Source: Bartonella sp. MM73XJBT.G (lineage in GTDB: Bacteria; Pseudomonadota; Alphaproteobacteria; Rhizobiales; Rhizobiaceae). From it: a DNA stretch of 64,000 nucleotides. A model generated the notes under the pieces. It saw nothing but the letters and a program-made list of their open reading frames with translations, was not told the DNA's origin and searched no databases. A program made the translations under genes and the position numbers. This document shows, one piece after another, positions 18,929 to 28,680 of the stretch. The stretch is from positions 1 to 64,000 of the forward strand of contig NZ_JAQISW010000001.1 in NCBI RefSeq assembly GCF_028618435.1, in the 5' to 3' direction. Position 1 is the stretch's first letter. Every line of letters starts with the position of its first letter.

Positions 18929-19441
18929 CTATTCCCTATCACAAGATTGATTCTTTTGTTTCAATCGAACAATCAAATCAACATGTGAAATTTCCATACC
19001 CTCTGGTGGTGTAGGCAAATTTCCAATAATAGGAAATTCTTCTAAATTGCAAGGAATATCAAGAATATGATTTTCACCTTCTATATAAAAATGGTAGTGA
19101 TCAGAGGTATTTGTATCAAACCAAGTCTTCGAACCCTCTACAGCAATAATCCGTAATAATCCCGCTTCCGTAAATTGATGAAGCGTATTGTAAACCGTTG
19201 CTAAGGATACAGGAACACCTACCCTCACCGCTTCCTCATAGAGCTCTTCAGCAGTAATATGACGATTGCCTTGAGAAAAAATCATATGTGCAAGTTCTAA
19301 CCGTTGACGTGTTGGGCGCAACCCATTTTCACGCAAACGTTTTTCTAACATAGAAGTGGAATAATACTGCATACCCTCTCCACACTCTTTTGTGGACTGT
19401 TGCTCTTCATTCATATCTAAATTGTCTGCACTTCCTGACAT
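18929..19441 (-). CDS. irr: Iron response regulator Irr (Fur family)
   Basis: A Fur-superfamily transcription factor. The winged-helix DNA-binding part is at about residues 35-100 (LRPTRQRLELAHMIFSQGNRHITAEELYEEA... SLATVYNTLHQFTEAGLL), followed by the dimerisation/regulatory domain. Its position divergent from fabA-fabB and its sequence match rhizobial Irr, a haem-responsive regulator active under iron limitation. The N-terminal GCPWHD haem motif of Bradyrhizobium is absent. The usual His cluster of the C-domain reads DHYHFYIEGEN (H115, Y116, H117). I start at the ATG at 19441 (170 residues). An ATG at 19372, with a better ribosome site (GGAGAGG) and 147 residues, is a real alternative; a TTG at 19510 also exists. 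Confidence 0.88.
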   Translation of the reverse strand: MSGSADNLDMNEEQQSTKECGEGMQYYSTSMLEKRLRENGLRPTRQRLELAHMIFSQGNRHITAEELYEEAVRVGVPVSLATVYNTLHQFTEAGLLRIIAVEGSKTWFDTNTSDHYHFYIEGENHILDIPCNLEEFPIIGNLPTPPEGMEISHVDLIVRLKQKNQSCDRE

Positions 19442-19673
19442 ATTACAAACCAAAATATCTTCCTGCTTTAAGTAAGATAAAAATAAAAAAATGGGAACAG
19501 GATGGTACAATCTTGTATTCCATTTTTAAATAATTATCTATGTAGAATACATAAAAAAGGGCTTTTGTCATTAAAAATGATATAAAATCATTTCCCTCTC
19601 TTTAAAATTTGCTCTAAAAGTAGATTGGGGAAAAGCGCAGAAATAAAGATATATGCAAATAAATGGAGTAACC

Positions 19674-20183
19674 ATGGCTGAACAAAAGTCTCGCTACACT
19701 TATGAAGAGCTTCTAAGCTGCGCTCGCGGCGAAATGTTTGGTAAGGGTAATGCGCAATTGCCGGCACCGCCAATGTTGATGATTGATCGAATCACTCAAA
19801 TCAGTGAAACTGGTGGTAAATACGATAAAGGGATGGTTCGTGCTGAATTTGACATTACACCAGATCACTGGTTCTTTAATTGTCACTTTATAGGTGATCC
19901 CGTTATGCCAGGATGTCTTGGACTAGATGGTATGTGGCAATTAACAGGTTTTTTTCTTGGTTGGCTAGGAGAACCAGGGAAAGGGAGAGCGATATCAACA
20001 GGTGAAGTAAAATTATCAGGTATGGTAACACCACAAACAAAACTTCTTGAATATGAAATAGATTTTAAACGTATTCGACGGGGAAATTTAGTCTTAGGAA
20101 TAGCTGATGGATGGCTCAAAGCAGATGGAGAAACTATTTATAAGGCAAATGATTTACGCGTTGCTTTATTCAAAGAAGATTGA
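19674..20183 (+). CDS. fabA: 3-hydroxydecanoyl-[ACP] dehydratase/isomerase
   Basis: A 169-residue hot-dog-fold enzyme that dehydrates 3-hydroxyacyl-ACP and isomerises trans-2-decenoyl-ACP to the cis-3 form, the branch point to unsaturated fatty acids. The active site is intact: His71 in [16 protein letters not shown] and Asp85 in [10 protein letters not shown]. The start at 19674 is set by GGAG five bases upstream and gives the family's [14 protein letters not shown] start; an in-frame ATG at 19653 lacks a ribosome site. It is first in the fabA-fabB-fabI operon and divergent from irr. Confidence 0.97.
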   Translation: MAEQKSRYTYEELLSCARGEMFGKGNAQLPAPPMLMIDRITQISETGGKYDKGMVRAEFDITPDHWFFNCHFIGDPVMPGCLGLDGMWQLTGFFLGWLGEPGKGRAISTGEVKLSGMVTPQTKLLEYEIDFKRIRRGNLVLGIADGWLKADGETIYKANDLRVALFKED

Positions 20184-20240
20184 ATGTTATTTTCATCAGA
20201 AATAATTTTTTACTATTCTGTATGGAATAAGGAGGTATGA

Positions 20241-21461
20241 ATGCGTCGAGTTGTTATAACCGGAATGGGAATTGTTTCCGCGATTGGAAATGACCCCCAA
20301 GCTGTTTTAACCAGTTTACGTGAAGCAAAATCCGGTATTTCTTACGCACCTCAATATGCCGAGTTAGGCTTTCGTAGCAGAGTTTACGGTAAACCTGATA
20401 TTAATATAGAAGAACTTGTAGATCGACGTGCTCTACGTTTTCATGGGCGTGGAACCGCATGGAATCATATCGCCATGGATCAAGCAATTGCTGATGCTGG
20501 TCTAGAGCCTCATGAAGTATCAAACGAACACACAGGTATTATTATGGGTTCTGGAGGTGCTTCAACGCAGTCAATCGTAGAAGCTGCTGATATTACACGC
20601 CAAAAGAGTCCGAAACGTGTTGGACCTTTTGTTGTCCCTAAAGCGATGAGTTCTACTGCATCTGCAACACTGGCAACTTTTTTTAAAATAAAAGGGGTCA
20701 ACTATTCAATCTCTTCAGCTTGTGCTACCTCCAATCATTGTATTGGGAATGCTTATGAATTGATCCAATATGGTAAACAGGATCGCATCTTTGCCGGCGG
20801 CTGTGAAGATTTGGATTGGACACTCTCTGTTTTATTCGACGCTATGGGCGCTATGTCTAGCAAATATAATGACATCCCTCATAAAGCTTCACGTGCCTAT
20901 GATGTCAATCGTGATGGATTTGTTATTGCTGGTGGTGCTGGTGTTTTAGTGCTTGAAGAACTAGAATGCGCTAAAGCCCGTGGGGCAAAAATCTACGGAG
21001 AAATCATTGGATATGGCGCGACATCCGATGGACATGATATGGTCGCTCCATCAGGAGAGGGAGCAGAACGATGCATGCGCATGGCCCTTGCAACAGTCCA
21101 CGATAAAATTGATTATATCAATCCCCATGCAACAGCAACGCCTGTTGGAGATCCTCCTGAAATAGAAGCTATCCGGCGTATTTTTGGAGCAGGTGATCAA
21201 TGTCCCCCCATTTCTGCTACCAAATCTCTAACAGGGCATTCCTTAGGAGCCGCAGGTGTTCACGAAGCAATTTATACATTGTTAATGATGAATCATAATT
21301 TTATCTGTGAAAGTGCCCATATTGAAGAACTTGACCCAGCTTTTGCTGATATGCCAATTGTTCGTGAACGACATGATCATCAACAACTGAATACTGTATT
21401 GTCAAATACTTTCGGCTTTGGTGGTACCAATGCAACGCTTATTTTTCAACGCTATATATAA
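20241..21461 (+). CDS. fabB: 3-oxoacyl-[ACP] synthase I
   Basis: A 406-residue thiolase-fold condensing enzyme that elongates acyl-ACP, including unsaturated chains made through FabA. The catalytic triad is present: Cys161 in [14 protein letters not shown], a His in [11 protein letters not shown] (about 294) and a His in [12 protein letters not shown] (about 331). The C-terminus has the family's [14 protein letters not shown]. It lies 57 bases after fabA with its own ribosome site (GGAGGT) and 47 bases before fabI, so the three are one operon. Pairing with FabA supports FabB rather than FabF. Confidence 0.97.
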   Translation: MRRVVITGMGIVSAIGNDPQAVLTSLREAKSGISYAPQYAELGFRSRVYGKPDINIEELVDRRALRFHGRGTAWNHIAMDQAIADAGLEPHEVSNEHTGIIMGSGGASTQSIVEAADITRQKSPKRVGPFVVPKAMSSTASATLATFFKIKGVNYSISSACATSNHCIGNAYELIQYGKQDRIFAGGCEDLDWTLSVLFDAMGAMSSKYNDIPHKASRAYDVNRDGFVIAGGAGVLVLEELECAKARGAKIYGEIIGYGATSDGHDMVAPSGEGAERCMRMALATVHDKIDYINPHATATPVGDPPEIEAIRRIFGAGDQCPPISATKSLTGHSLGAAGVHEAIYTLLMMNHNFICESAHIEELDPAFADMPIVRERHDHQQLNTVLSNTFGFGGTNATLIFQRYI

Positions 21462-21508
21462 ATGAAAGTTCTTAGTAATTGAAAAAATACGGTCTTACGG
21501 AGAATAAT

Positions 21509-22318
21509 ATGAAAGGTTTGATGGAGGGCAAACGCGGCCTTATTATGGGAATTGCGAATGATCATTCAATTGCTTGGGGGATTGCCTGTCAACTCGCACA
21601 AGCAGGGGCTGAATTGGCCTTAACTTATCAAGGAGATGCTTTCGGGAAACGTGTTCAGCCCCTAGCAGATGGGCTTGGCTGCAAATTAGTTCTAGAATGT
21701 GATGTTGAAAAAATTGAAAATGTCGACGACGTCTTTGAGAAACTTGAAAAAGAATGGAAAACTATTGATTTTATTGTCCATGCTATTGGTTTTTCAGATA
21801 AAAATCAGCTAAAAGGACGTTACGTTGATGTTACAACGCGTGAAAACTTTCAACGTACAATGGTTATTTCAGCTTATTCCTTTACTGAAATTGCTCAGCG
21901 CGCGGGAAAGCTTATGCCTAATGGAGGGGCACTTTTAACTCTTACCTATGGCGCTTCACAGCAAGTTGTTCCTAATTATAATATCATGGGGGTAGCTAAG
22001 GCTGCTTTGGAAGCTATGGTCCGTTATTTAGCGGCAGACTTTGGCCCGCAAAATATCCGCGTCAATGCTATTTCTGCGGGTCCTGTTAGAACCCTAGCAG
22101 GCAATGGCATTGCAGCTGCCCGTGCAATATTTTCACATCAACGTCGGAATGCTCCATTACGTCGTACTGTGAATATTCATGAAATCGGAAAATCCGCGCT
22201 TTATCTCCTCTCTGACTTATCATCAGGCGTTACAGGTGAAATCCACTATGTTGATTCAGGCTATAATATCATGTCTATGCCAATACTTGAAGAACTGAAA
22301 AAAACTGAAGATTCTTAA
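21509..22318 (+). CDS. fabI: Enoyl-[ACP] reductase (NADH)
   Basis: A 269-residue short-chain dehydrogenase-like enzyme that performs the last step of each fatty-acid elongation cycle. It has the FabI cofactor motif GIANDHSIAWGIA (residues 14-26) instead of the usual TGxxxGxG, and the catalytic pair Tyr157...Lys164 (YNIMGVAK) with the Y-x6-K spacing of FabI. I start at the ATG at 21509, preceded by CGGAGAATAAT; an upstream TTG at 21479 has no ribosome site. It is last in the fabA-fabB-fabI operon. It belongs to the triclosan-sensitive class by family; sensitivity itself cannot be read here. Confidence 0.96.
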   Translation: MKGLMEGKRGLIMGIANDHSIAWGIACQLAQAGAELALTYQGDAFGKRVQPLADGLGCKLVLECDVEKIENVDDVFEKLEKEWKTIDFIVHAIGFSDKNQLKGRYVDVTTRENFQRTMVISAYSFTEIAQRAGKLMPNGGALLTLTYGASQQVVPNYNIMGVAKAALEAMVRYLAADFGPQNIRVNAISAGPVRTLAGNGIAAARAIFSHQRRNAPLRRTVNIHEIGKSALYLLSDLSSGVTGEIHYVDSGYNIMSMPILEELKKTEDS

Positions 22319-24211
22319 GACGGATAAAAAACATTTAACTTAAAAAAATAAAACCGATCACCTGTAGAGTGCTTTAGTCGCGTATTGAGCGGCTTTCTTT
22401 ACGAGACTAAACTTCATAGAGACGGACTTCAAGTCCAATCTGTTGCATATATGATGATATACAATTTTCACCGATGGAACATGACTGGTTGGAAAAAAAA
22501 GAAATCATTATGAAATAGCAAACTGTTTGTTTTAAGTTTTTTTAATGCCTCTGATGAAAAGGGAAATGAAACCCTGTTGTCGTATTACGCTTTCCTTTTC
22601 TATTTTCAAGCCAAGGATAATCCATATATTTTTCTCAATCTAATCTTTATGAATATAAGGCAAAGGACGTATACGATCCTCTATAAAGATAATCAAATAT
22701 CAAACCAATTGTGTCATTGTTATTGTTTTCAAAATATTTTATAAAGAAACGATCTATCTCAATCCATTTTGCTGGAAAGCTTTGTGTTTTATGGAGTTGT
22801 TTTCCTAACAATACCCATGCTTTTTCAGCTTCTTGTAAATCAATATCCAATCCCAAAACATAACATATTTTAGATAAAATATTAAGATGATTTAGTGCTT
22901 TCTTTACTGTCTCGGCTTCTATATGCCAAATAGAAGCAAATATGTTGGGTATCTCTGTTTGATTTATCTCTGAAACGGAAAGACAATTTAATTTGGAAAG
23001 AATATAAAGGCATAAAGCTAGGAACTATCTTCCGGGCTTTACAATCATCCTTTAATTCAGCTGCACAACTTTCACAGCAATATTTTTTCAATAATGAAGA
23101 TTACGTCTCCCCTCATGCCTTTGTTTATCATGTGTTTTTTTAAAGTCACGTCCTTCATGCAAAACAGAATACCCTAAATCTAATGCACTTTGGTTGTAAA
23201 CTCATATGTTTTTTTAAGAAATATCTCGCTCCCAAACCCATTTGGCAATGGGAGTAACCGTTAGTATAACCATAAAGCTATTTACATACCCCCATCTTTC
23301 CACTTATGAAGAAAAAAACGACACCATCATTATATTTGCTTTCCCCAATGGGGCAATAGTTTTTAGAAATTGAAACGATTCATAAGAGGCATCTTTAGTC
23401 GTTTCTTAACATCTTTATTCACACAACTTTTCCCTCTTGTAACGTGCAAGAGAATGATTTTCGTTGATTCAACATAGAAAGACTTGAAATAAGAGAATCT
23501 CGTAATATTAAAGATTCTAATTCAATATAAATAACTCAATCTTATCTTTATAATCGTATTATTTTTCGGTTTAAATAACAGCCACAAATATAATAATATT
23601 CTTTCAATTTTAGACCTTTATATTTGAATTAAAATAAGTCGTTTTTTGCATATAAAAAAATACAATTAATGTGTAGGAAAAAAATCCGTAAATATCTCTA
23701 CTGAACTGTCTCAAATGCCAAAATCTGCCTCAACATTGTGAACCGGAAAAGTGTGTGATAGCGTTTGGCTTTCTCCTTCACAAACGTAAAGATGTTAAGC
23801 AGAATGGGTTTTGTGTATTTCACAGGGATTTTAATTATACTGTTTATGGTACCATTGTAAAATGGAGTTGCGTAAAGATGCCTTTTTTAAAAAGTACATA
23901 AATGAGCAATAGTGTTTTGTTTTAATTGAAGGACATACCCCCATTAAAGAACGAGAAAAACAAAATACCTCTTTCATTATATTACACAAATATACGTAAG
24001 TGGAAACGATAAGTTATTTTCAAAGAGGGACTTAACAAGAGCCAAAACTTTTATATTTCAACTCTATTTCATAAAAAATCGAATGACATGAATCTGTGAT
24101 TTTCTGAGATATGATAGTCTGATACAAACATCAATACAATCTATTTTATATTTCTATCATAGTATGTTTCTATTTTTTGCGATTTAAATTATTTAAAAAC
24201 ACAGGATGCCG
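22319..24211. other. Decayed intergenic region of about 1.9 kb
   Basis: Between fabI and gpsA. The left third holds the fragmented minus-strand gene at 22647-23201. To its right, short minus-strand pieces still read like protein, for example VTPIAKWVWERDIS around 23222-23262, but are cut by stops. From about 23300 to 24211 I see no coding signal. This is the longest stretch without an intact gene in the window. Confidence 0.5.
22647..23201 (-). pseudogene. Fragmented gene of unknown function
   Basis: Three adjacent minus-strand pieces in different frames look like one broken gene. The first piece (23201-23088) reads VYNQSALDLGYSVLHEGRDFKK and ends ...RRNLHY. The second (from 23091) starts KKYCCESCAAELKDDCKARK and loses sense near 23030. 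The third, in another frame, reads LYILSKLNCLSVSEINQTEI, then ALNHLNILSKICYVLGLDID, ending LIFDYLYRGSYTSFALYS at 22647. Each piece is well composed but has no start with a ribosome site, so at least two frameshifts separate them. I do not recognise the family. Confidence 0.45.
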
Positions 24212-25216
24212 TTATATTTCATCCTTGAGAGTGCGGCTTAGTAATGTGTTAGCCGCTTCTGTTATGTTTTTACCACAATAGAGAATTTGATAAATTTGTT
24301 CTACGATAGGCATTTCCAATCCAATACGTTTTGCTAACGTATATACTTCCTTGGTATTTAAATACCCTTCCACAACCTGACCAATTTGTTTTTCCGCTTC
24401 TTTTATATCTATTCCTTTACCAAGAAGTATTCCAAAACGGCGATTACGCGACTGATTATCAGTACATGTCAAAACCAAATCACCTAAGCCTGTCATCCCC
24501 ATAAATGTGGAAAGCTCAGCTCCCATAGTGCCCCCTAAACGACTGATTTCAGCGAGTCCTCGTGTAATGAGAGCTATTCGTGCATTTGCCCCAAATCCCA
24601 TGCCATCTGATATTCCTGCACCAATAGCAATAACATTTTTGACGGCTCCCCCTAATTGAACACCAATCATATCTGAGCTTTTATAAACTCTAAAACTTTT
24701 GTCACAATGAAACAGTTGCTGCAATTCTTTACCAAACCCAACATCAGAAGCTGCTATCGTCATTGCTGTAGGCCAGCCGATAGCGAGTTCTTTAGCAAAA
24801 GTTGGTCCAGAAAAAACAGCTAAAGGGACTTTTTCACCTAAAATCTCACGAGCGACTTCTTGTAAGAGACGTCCTGTACCCTGTTCTAAACCTTTCGTTG
24901 CCCAAATAACGCGCGAATATTGATCCAAATAAGGCTGAATATTATACAACACTTGATGAAATACATGGCTTGGAACAGCAATTAGTATATTATCACTTGC
25001 TGTTATCGCAGTTTTAAGCGAAGCTTCAGGGAATAAGTTTTCAGGAAATTGAATGTCAGGTAAATGTACTTGATTACAGCGTTGTTCTTGTAATTTTTTG
25101 ATGTGTTGAGAATTATATCCCCAAAGTAAAATATTATGACCATTACGAGCAAGAGCAATCGCTAACGCAGTACCAAAAGAACCAGCACCAATAACTGTCA
25201 TTGCAACGGTTTTCAT
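24212..25216 (-). CDS. gpsA: Glycerol-3-phosphate dehydrogenase [NAD(P)+]
   Basis: A 334-residue cytosolic enzyme reducing dihydroxyacetone phosphate to sn-glycerol-3-phosphate for phospholipid synthesis. The Rossmann dinucleotide-binding motif [20 protein letters not shown] is near the N-terminus. The family segments [10 protein letters not shown] and [15 protein letters not shown] (with the active Lys) are present, as is [10 protein letters not shown] in the C-domain. Length is standard. It is a single gene, convergent with nothing nearby, with the decayed region downstream and the cyo operon on the same strand upstream. Confidence 0.97.
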   Translation of the reverse strand: MKTVAMTVIGAGSFGTALAIALARNGHNILLWGYNSQHIKKLQEQRCNQVHLPDIQFPENLFPEASLKTAITASDNILIAVPSHVFHQVLYNIQPYLDQYSRVIWATKGLEQGTGRLLQEVAREILGEKVPLAVFSGPTFAKELAIGWPTAMTIAASDVGFGKELQQLFHCDKSFRVYKSSDMIGVQLGGAVKNVIAIGAGISDGMGFGANARIALITRGLAEISRLGGTMGAELSTFMGMTGLGDLVLTCTDNQSRNRRFGILLGKGIDIKEAEKQIGQVVEGYLNTKEVYTLAKRIGLEMPIVEQIYQILYCGKNITEAANTLLSRTLKDEI

Positions 25217-25433
25217 TAAGTTTTCTGATTATTCTCTAAATTGCCGATTTTAGTTGCGCATTATCATTACAAATAACTTCAATGCTCTCTTTAATATAAC
25301 CCCTGTAAATAAAATATTACTTTTTCATTGCTTTATCTTACACTTAGCTCCTTTTTCCATACTCTACGAAGCTTTGCAACATCTCCTTTAGAGCTGATAC
25401 ATACCGCATCAGCTCTAAAGATATTTCTCATAG

Positions 25434-25925
25434 TTATTCTACAGGAGAGTACATATTGGGAACTTTCTCCATGGGCATTCCTGAATCCAGCATCTTTTCT
25501 GGCTGTTTTCTTATAGATATATCTTTGTTTGATAACTGCTCAGATGCTGAAGAATCATCCATTCTTGATATTTCCGGTTCAATAACACGTCCTGAACCAC
25601 CCATCATATTATAATTCAAATGGGAAATAGCCCACCAAGTTCCCCCAATAATAACAAAAACGCAAATAGCAGCAAACCATAAAGCGCTTAAATTCCATTT
25701 GGCATCTGGACCAGAGTTCAAGTGTAAAAAGAAAACAATTTGTACTATAATCTGAATAATTGCCATCCCAATAAGATACGCAACCTTTGTACTAATTGCC
25801 CAACTTGCCATCATTCCATACATCACAGGAATAAAAGAACCCAAGGTGAAGAATACAGCCAGAATAAAACCAACCAAATAGGAACCAATACTGGGACCAT
25901 GTGTTTCATTTTGCATGCTCATCAT
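25434..25925 (-). CDS. cyoD: Cytochrome bo3-type quinol oxidase subunit IV
   Basis: A 163-residue inner-membrane protein with three transmembrane helices (about residues 14-36, 42-64 and 76-97), matching CyoD (about 110 residues), which helps assemble the oxidase. The last 60 residues are an extra hydrophilic tail rich in Ser, Glu, Met and Pro that standard CyoD lacks. I start at the ATG at 25925, which overlaps the cyoC stop (ATGA) and is preceded by AGGAG; an upstream in-frame start at 25967 would lie inside cyoC. It is last in the cyoABCD operon. Confidence 0.92.
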   Translation of the reverse strand: MMSMQNETHGPSIGSYLVGFILAVFFTLGSFIPVMYGMMASWAISTKVAYLIGMAIIQIIVQIVFFLHLNSGPDAKWNLSALWFAAICVFVIIGGTWWAISHLNYNMMGGSGRVIEPEISRMDDSSASEQLSNKDISIRKQPEKMLDSGMPMEKVPNMYSPVE

Positions 25926-26590
25926 AACGCTCCTAATAGATAAACCATGGTGAAAACACCAACCCATACAATATCAAGTAAATGCCAAAAAATGGAAAGG
26001 CATGCTAAACGTGTTTTATTATTCTGATCCAAGCCATTACGACGAAGATGAAAAAACATCACAACCATCCACAGAAGACCAACACTTACGTGAAGTCCAT
26101 GAGTGCCAACCAAAGCAAAGAATGCTGACCAATAAGCAGAGAGAATTTCCCGTCCAAAAAGTTGTAGACCTGTTGAAGGATCAATACCCGCATAAGCATT
26201 TGGATCGTAATAAAACACCTCACTCAAAAGTTCATGGAATTCGTAAAGTTCCATACCAATGAAACAACACCCCAATACAAAGGTTATAGCCATCCATAAA
26301 CGCACACCACTGATGTTGTTTTTATGCGCTTGGACCATTGCAAAGCCATAAGTGACAGATGAAAATAATAAAAAAGCAGTCTCAACCAAAACAAACTTTA
26401 AATCAATAAATTCATTGCCGGCTTTACCGCCCCCATAAGAAGCAGAAAAGACAGCAAAACTTGAAAAAAGCGTTGAAAATAGAATTAAGTCTGAAAGAAT
26501 ATAAATCCAAAAACCAAACGTCATGACTGAGCTACTATCGTGGTGAAGTTTATCCACAGTACTCACATTATTCATTGTTACTGCACTCAT
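25922..26590 (-). CDS. cyoC: Cytochrome bo3-type quinol oxidase subunit III
   Basis: A 222-residue membrane protein with five hydrophobic segments, typical of the CyoC/CoxC family. It has the core motifs GFWIYILSDLILFSTLFSSF, the conserved acidic ETAFLLFSSVTYGFAM, and HGLHVSVGLLWM. Subunit III binds subunit I and lipids but no redox centre. Its ATG overlaps the cyoB stop by four bases and its stop overlaps cyoD, so the operon is translationally coupled. Length is normal (about 204-225). Confidence 0.96.
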   Translation of the reverse strand: MSAVTMNNVSTVDKLHHDSSSVMTFGFWIYILSDLILFSTLFSSFAVFSASYGGGKAGNEFIDLKFVLVETAFLLFSSVTYGFAMVQAHKNNISGVRLWMAITFVLGCCFIGMELYEFHELLSEVFYYDPNAYAGIDPSTGLQLFGREILSAYWSAFFALVGTHGLHVSVGLLWMVVMFFHLRRNGLDQNNKTRLACLSIFWHLLDIVWVGVFTMVYLLGAL

Positions 26591-28605
26591 ACTGTCACTC
26601 CTTGTTCTTTAAGAACAGCTGTAAAGGCATCTTCAGTTTTTTGTACTTCTTCAGCTGGAATATAATAACCATGGTGATCACCTGTTAATGAATGACACAC
26701 AAGCGTTGCAATAAAGCCAACCAGTCCGATCGCAACAAGCCACCAAATATGCCAAACAAGCGCAAAACCAACAACTAATGAGAAGAAGCCAGCAATAATT
26801 CCAGCCGATGTATTCGAGGGCATATGAATTTTTGTAAATCCACTTGTTGGGCGTTGATAACCACTTTTCTTCATATTCCAATAAGCATCATCAGACTGTA
26901 TCTTCGGAAGGAGAGCAAAATTATAGGAAGGAGGCGGTGAAGAGGTAAACCATTCAAGTGTACGTGCATCACCCCAAGAATCATTTAACGTTACCGGTAA
27001 GTGACCTTTATGCTTAATACCGTACCAAATTGCCAAAACAACCTGTAACACAAAACAAAGGATACCAAGTAAAATAATGAAAGCACCTAGAGCAGCGATA
27101 ATAAACATCGGCTGCCAACTAGGTTCCATGTAATGCTGAAGACGGCGCGTCGCTCCCATTAGCCCGAGGGCATAAACAGGGAAAAATGCAAGATAAAAAC
27201 CAATAAACCAACACCAGAAAGATGCAATCCCTAGCATGCGATTTGGTTTATAACCAAAAACTTTTGGAAACCAAAAAGCAAGTCCAGCTAGATAAGCAAA
27301 AACCACACCTCCAATAATTGTATGGTGGAAATGCGCTACTAAAAAGAGCGAGTTATGAAACTGCCAATCAGCAGGGACAATCGATAATAAAACACCAGTT
27401 AATCCACCACCAACGAAGGTAAAAATCATGCCCATGCACCAAAGCATTGGAGGTTCAAAACGTATCCTTCCTTTATACATCGTGAGCAACCAATTGAAAA
27501 CTTTTACACCTGTTGGAACAGCAATAATCATCGTTGCGATGCCAAAGAAGGTATTTACAGCTTCACCGCCACCCATTGTGAAGAAATGATGTCCCCAAAC
27601 AAGAAGCGAAAGGATCAAAATAACCAACATGGCCCATATCATGGAAGTGTAACCAAAGAGGCGTTTTGAAGAAAAAGTTGATACAACCTCAGAAACAATT
27701 CCAAAAGCAGGAACAACCAAAACATAAACCTCAGGGTGACCAAAAACCCAAACATAGTTAATCCATACCATTGGATTTCCCCCACCAACATTGGTAAAGA
27801 AATTCATACCCAAATAACGATCACAGGCCAAAAGTGCAAAGGCGACAGTTAAGACAGGATAAATAACTAAAATAAGGACATTACTAACAAAAGCACTCCA
27901 ACAAAAAACAGGCATCCTCATCATTGTCATTCCAGGAGCACGCATTTTAATCAGAGTTGCAACAAAATTGACTGCCCCCATTGTTGTCGCGATACCAGAA
28001 AGCTGAAGTGACCATAAATAATAGTCTACCCCTGTATCTGGACTCGTTTGCAATTCTGTAAAAGGTGGATACATGAGCCACCCACCACGACCAAAATTAC
28101 CAACACCTAGCGATATATTAATCAAGATTGCCCCAGCTGCCGTAATCCAAAAACCTAGATTATTTGCAAAGGGAAAAGCAACATCACGCGCACCAATTTG
28201 AAGCGGTATAAGGTAATTGAAAAGACCAAATAAAATAGGCGTAGCCATGAAAAAAATCATGATCGTGCCATGAGCCGAAAAAATTTGATCAAAATGCTCA
28301 GGGGGCAAATAACCCGCCGCTTCACTCCCAAGAGCTAAAGCTTGATGCGTTCGCATCATAAGTGCATCTGCAAAACCGCGAACAAGCATAATAATTCCAA
28401 GAATTATATACATTATACCGATGCGTTTATGATCAACAGTGGTAATCCAATTTCGCCATAAAATCCCCCACCACCCAAGCGCTGTTAAAGCAACAACAGC
28501 AATTAAACCAACCACAACAATCGCAATACATGTATACAAAACGATTGGTTCATGTGCAAGTGCATGAAAAGCACCTGCCGTAGGATCTGTAAGTCTTCCA
28601 AACAT
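26587..28605 (-). CDS. cyoB: Cytochrome bo3-type quinol oxidase subunit I
   Basis: A 672-residue haem-copper oxidase core with about 15 membrane helices; it reduces O2 to water and pumps protons. Haem and CuB ligands are present: His112 in AHGTIM, FGHPEVYVLVVP, WGHHFFTMGG and AHFHHTIIGG. The four residues that bind ubiquinol in E. coli CyoB (Arg71, Asp75, His98, Gln101) have counterparts at Arg76, Asp80, His104 and Gln107. With the missing CuA motif in subunit II, this makes it a quinol oxidase rather than a cytochrome c oxidase. It overlaps cyoC by four bases. Confidence 0.97.
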   Translation of the reverse strand: MFGRLTDPTAGAFHALAHEPIVLYTCIAIVVVGLIAVVALTALGWWGILWRNWITTVDHKRIGIMYIILGIIMLVRGFADALMMRTHQALALGSEAAGYLPPEHFDQIFSAHGTIMIFFMATPILFGLFNYLIPLQIGARDVAFPFANNLGFWITAAGAILINISLGVGNFGRGGWLMYPPFTELQTSPDTGVDYYLWSLQLSGIATTMGAVNFVATLIKMRAPGMTMMRMPVFCWSAFVSNVLILVIYPVLTVAFALLACDRYLGMNFFTNVGGGNPMVWINYVWVFGHPEVYVLVVPAFGIVSEVVSTFSSKRLFGYTSMIWAMLVILILSLLVWGHHFFTMGGGEAVNTFFGIATMIIAVPTGVKVFNWLLTMYKGRIRFEPPMLWCMGMIFTFVGGGLTGVLLSIVPADWQFHNSLFLVAHFHHTIIGGVVFAYLAGLAFWFPKVFGYKPNRMLGIASFWCWFIGFYLAFFPVYALGLMGATRRLQHYMEPSWQPMFIIAALGAFIILLGILCFVLQVVLAIWYGIKHKGHLPVTLNDSWGDARTLEWFTSSPPPSYNFALLPKIQSDDAYWNMKKSGYQRPTSGFTKIHMPSNTSAGIIAGFFSLVVGFALVWHIWWLVAIGLVGFIATLVCHSLTGDHHGYYIPAEEVQKTEDAFTAVLKEQGVTV

Positions 28606-28680
28606 TTCTCAACCCATTTCAAATGAAATTCAAGTTTTAAAGAAACCTTATATTAAAAGGGCTCTCTCTCTACTGACCCT

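Noticed and set aside
26548-26560. A TTATCCACA match on the plus strand inside cyoC.
   Set aside because: A single DnaA box within a coding region, with no cluster around it.
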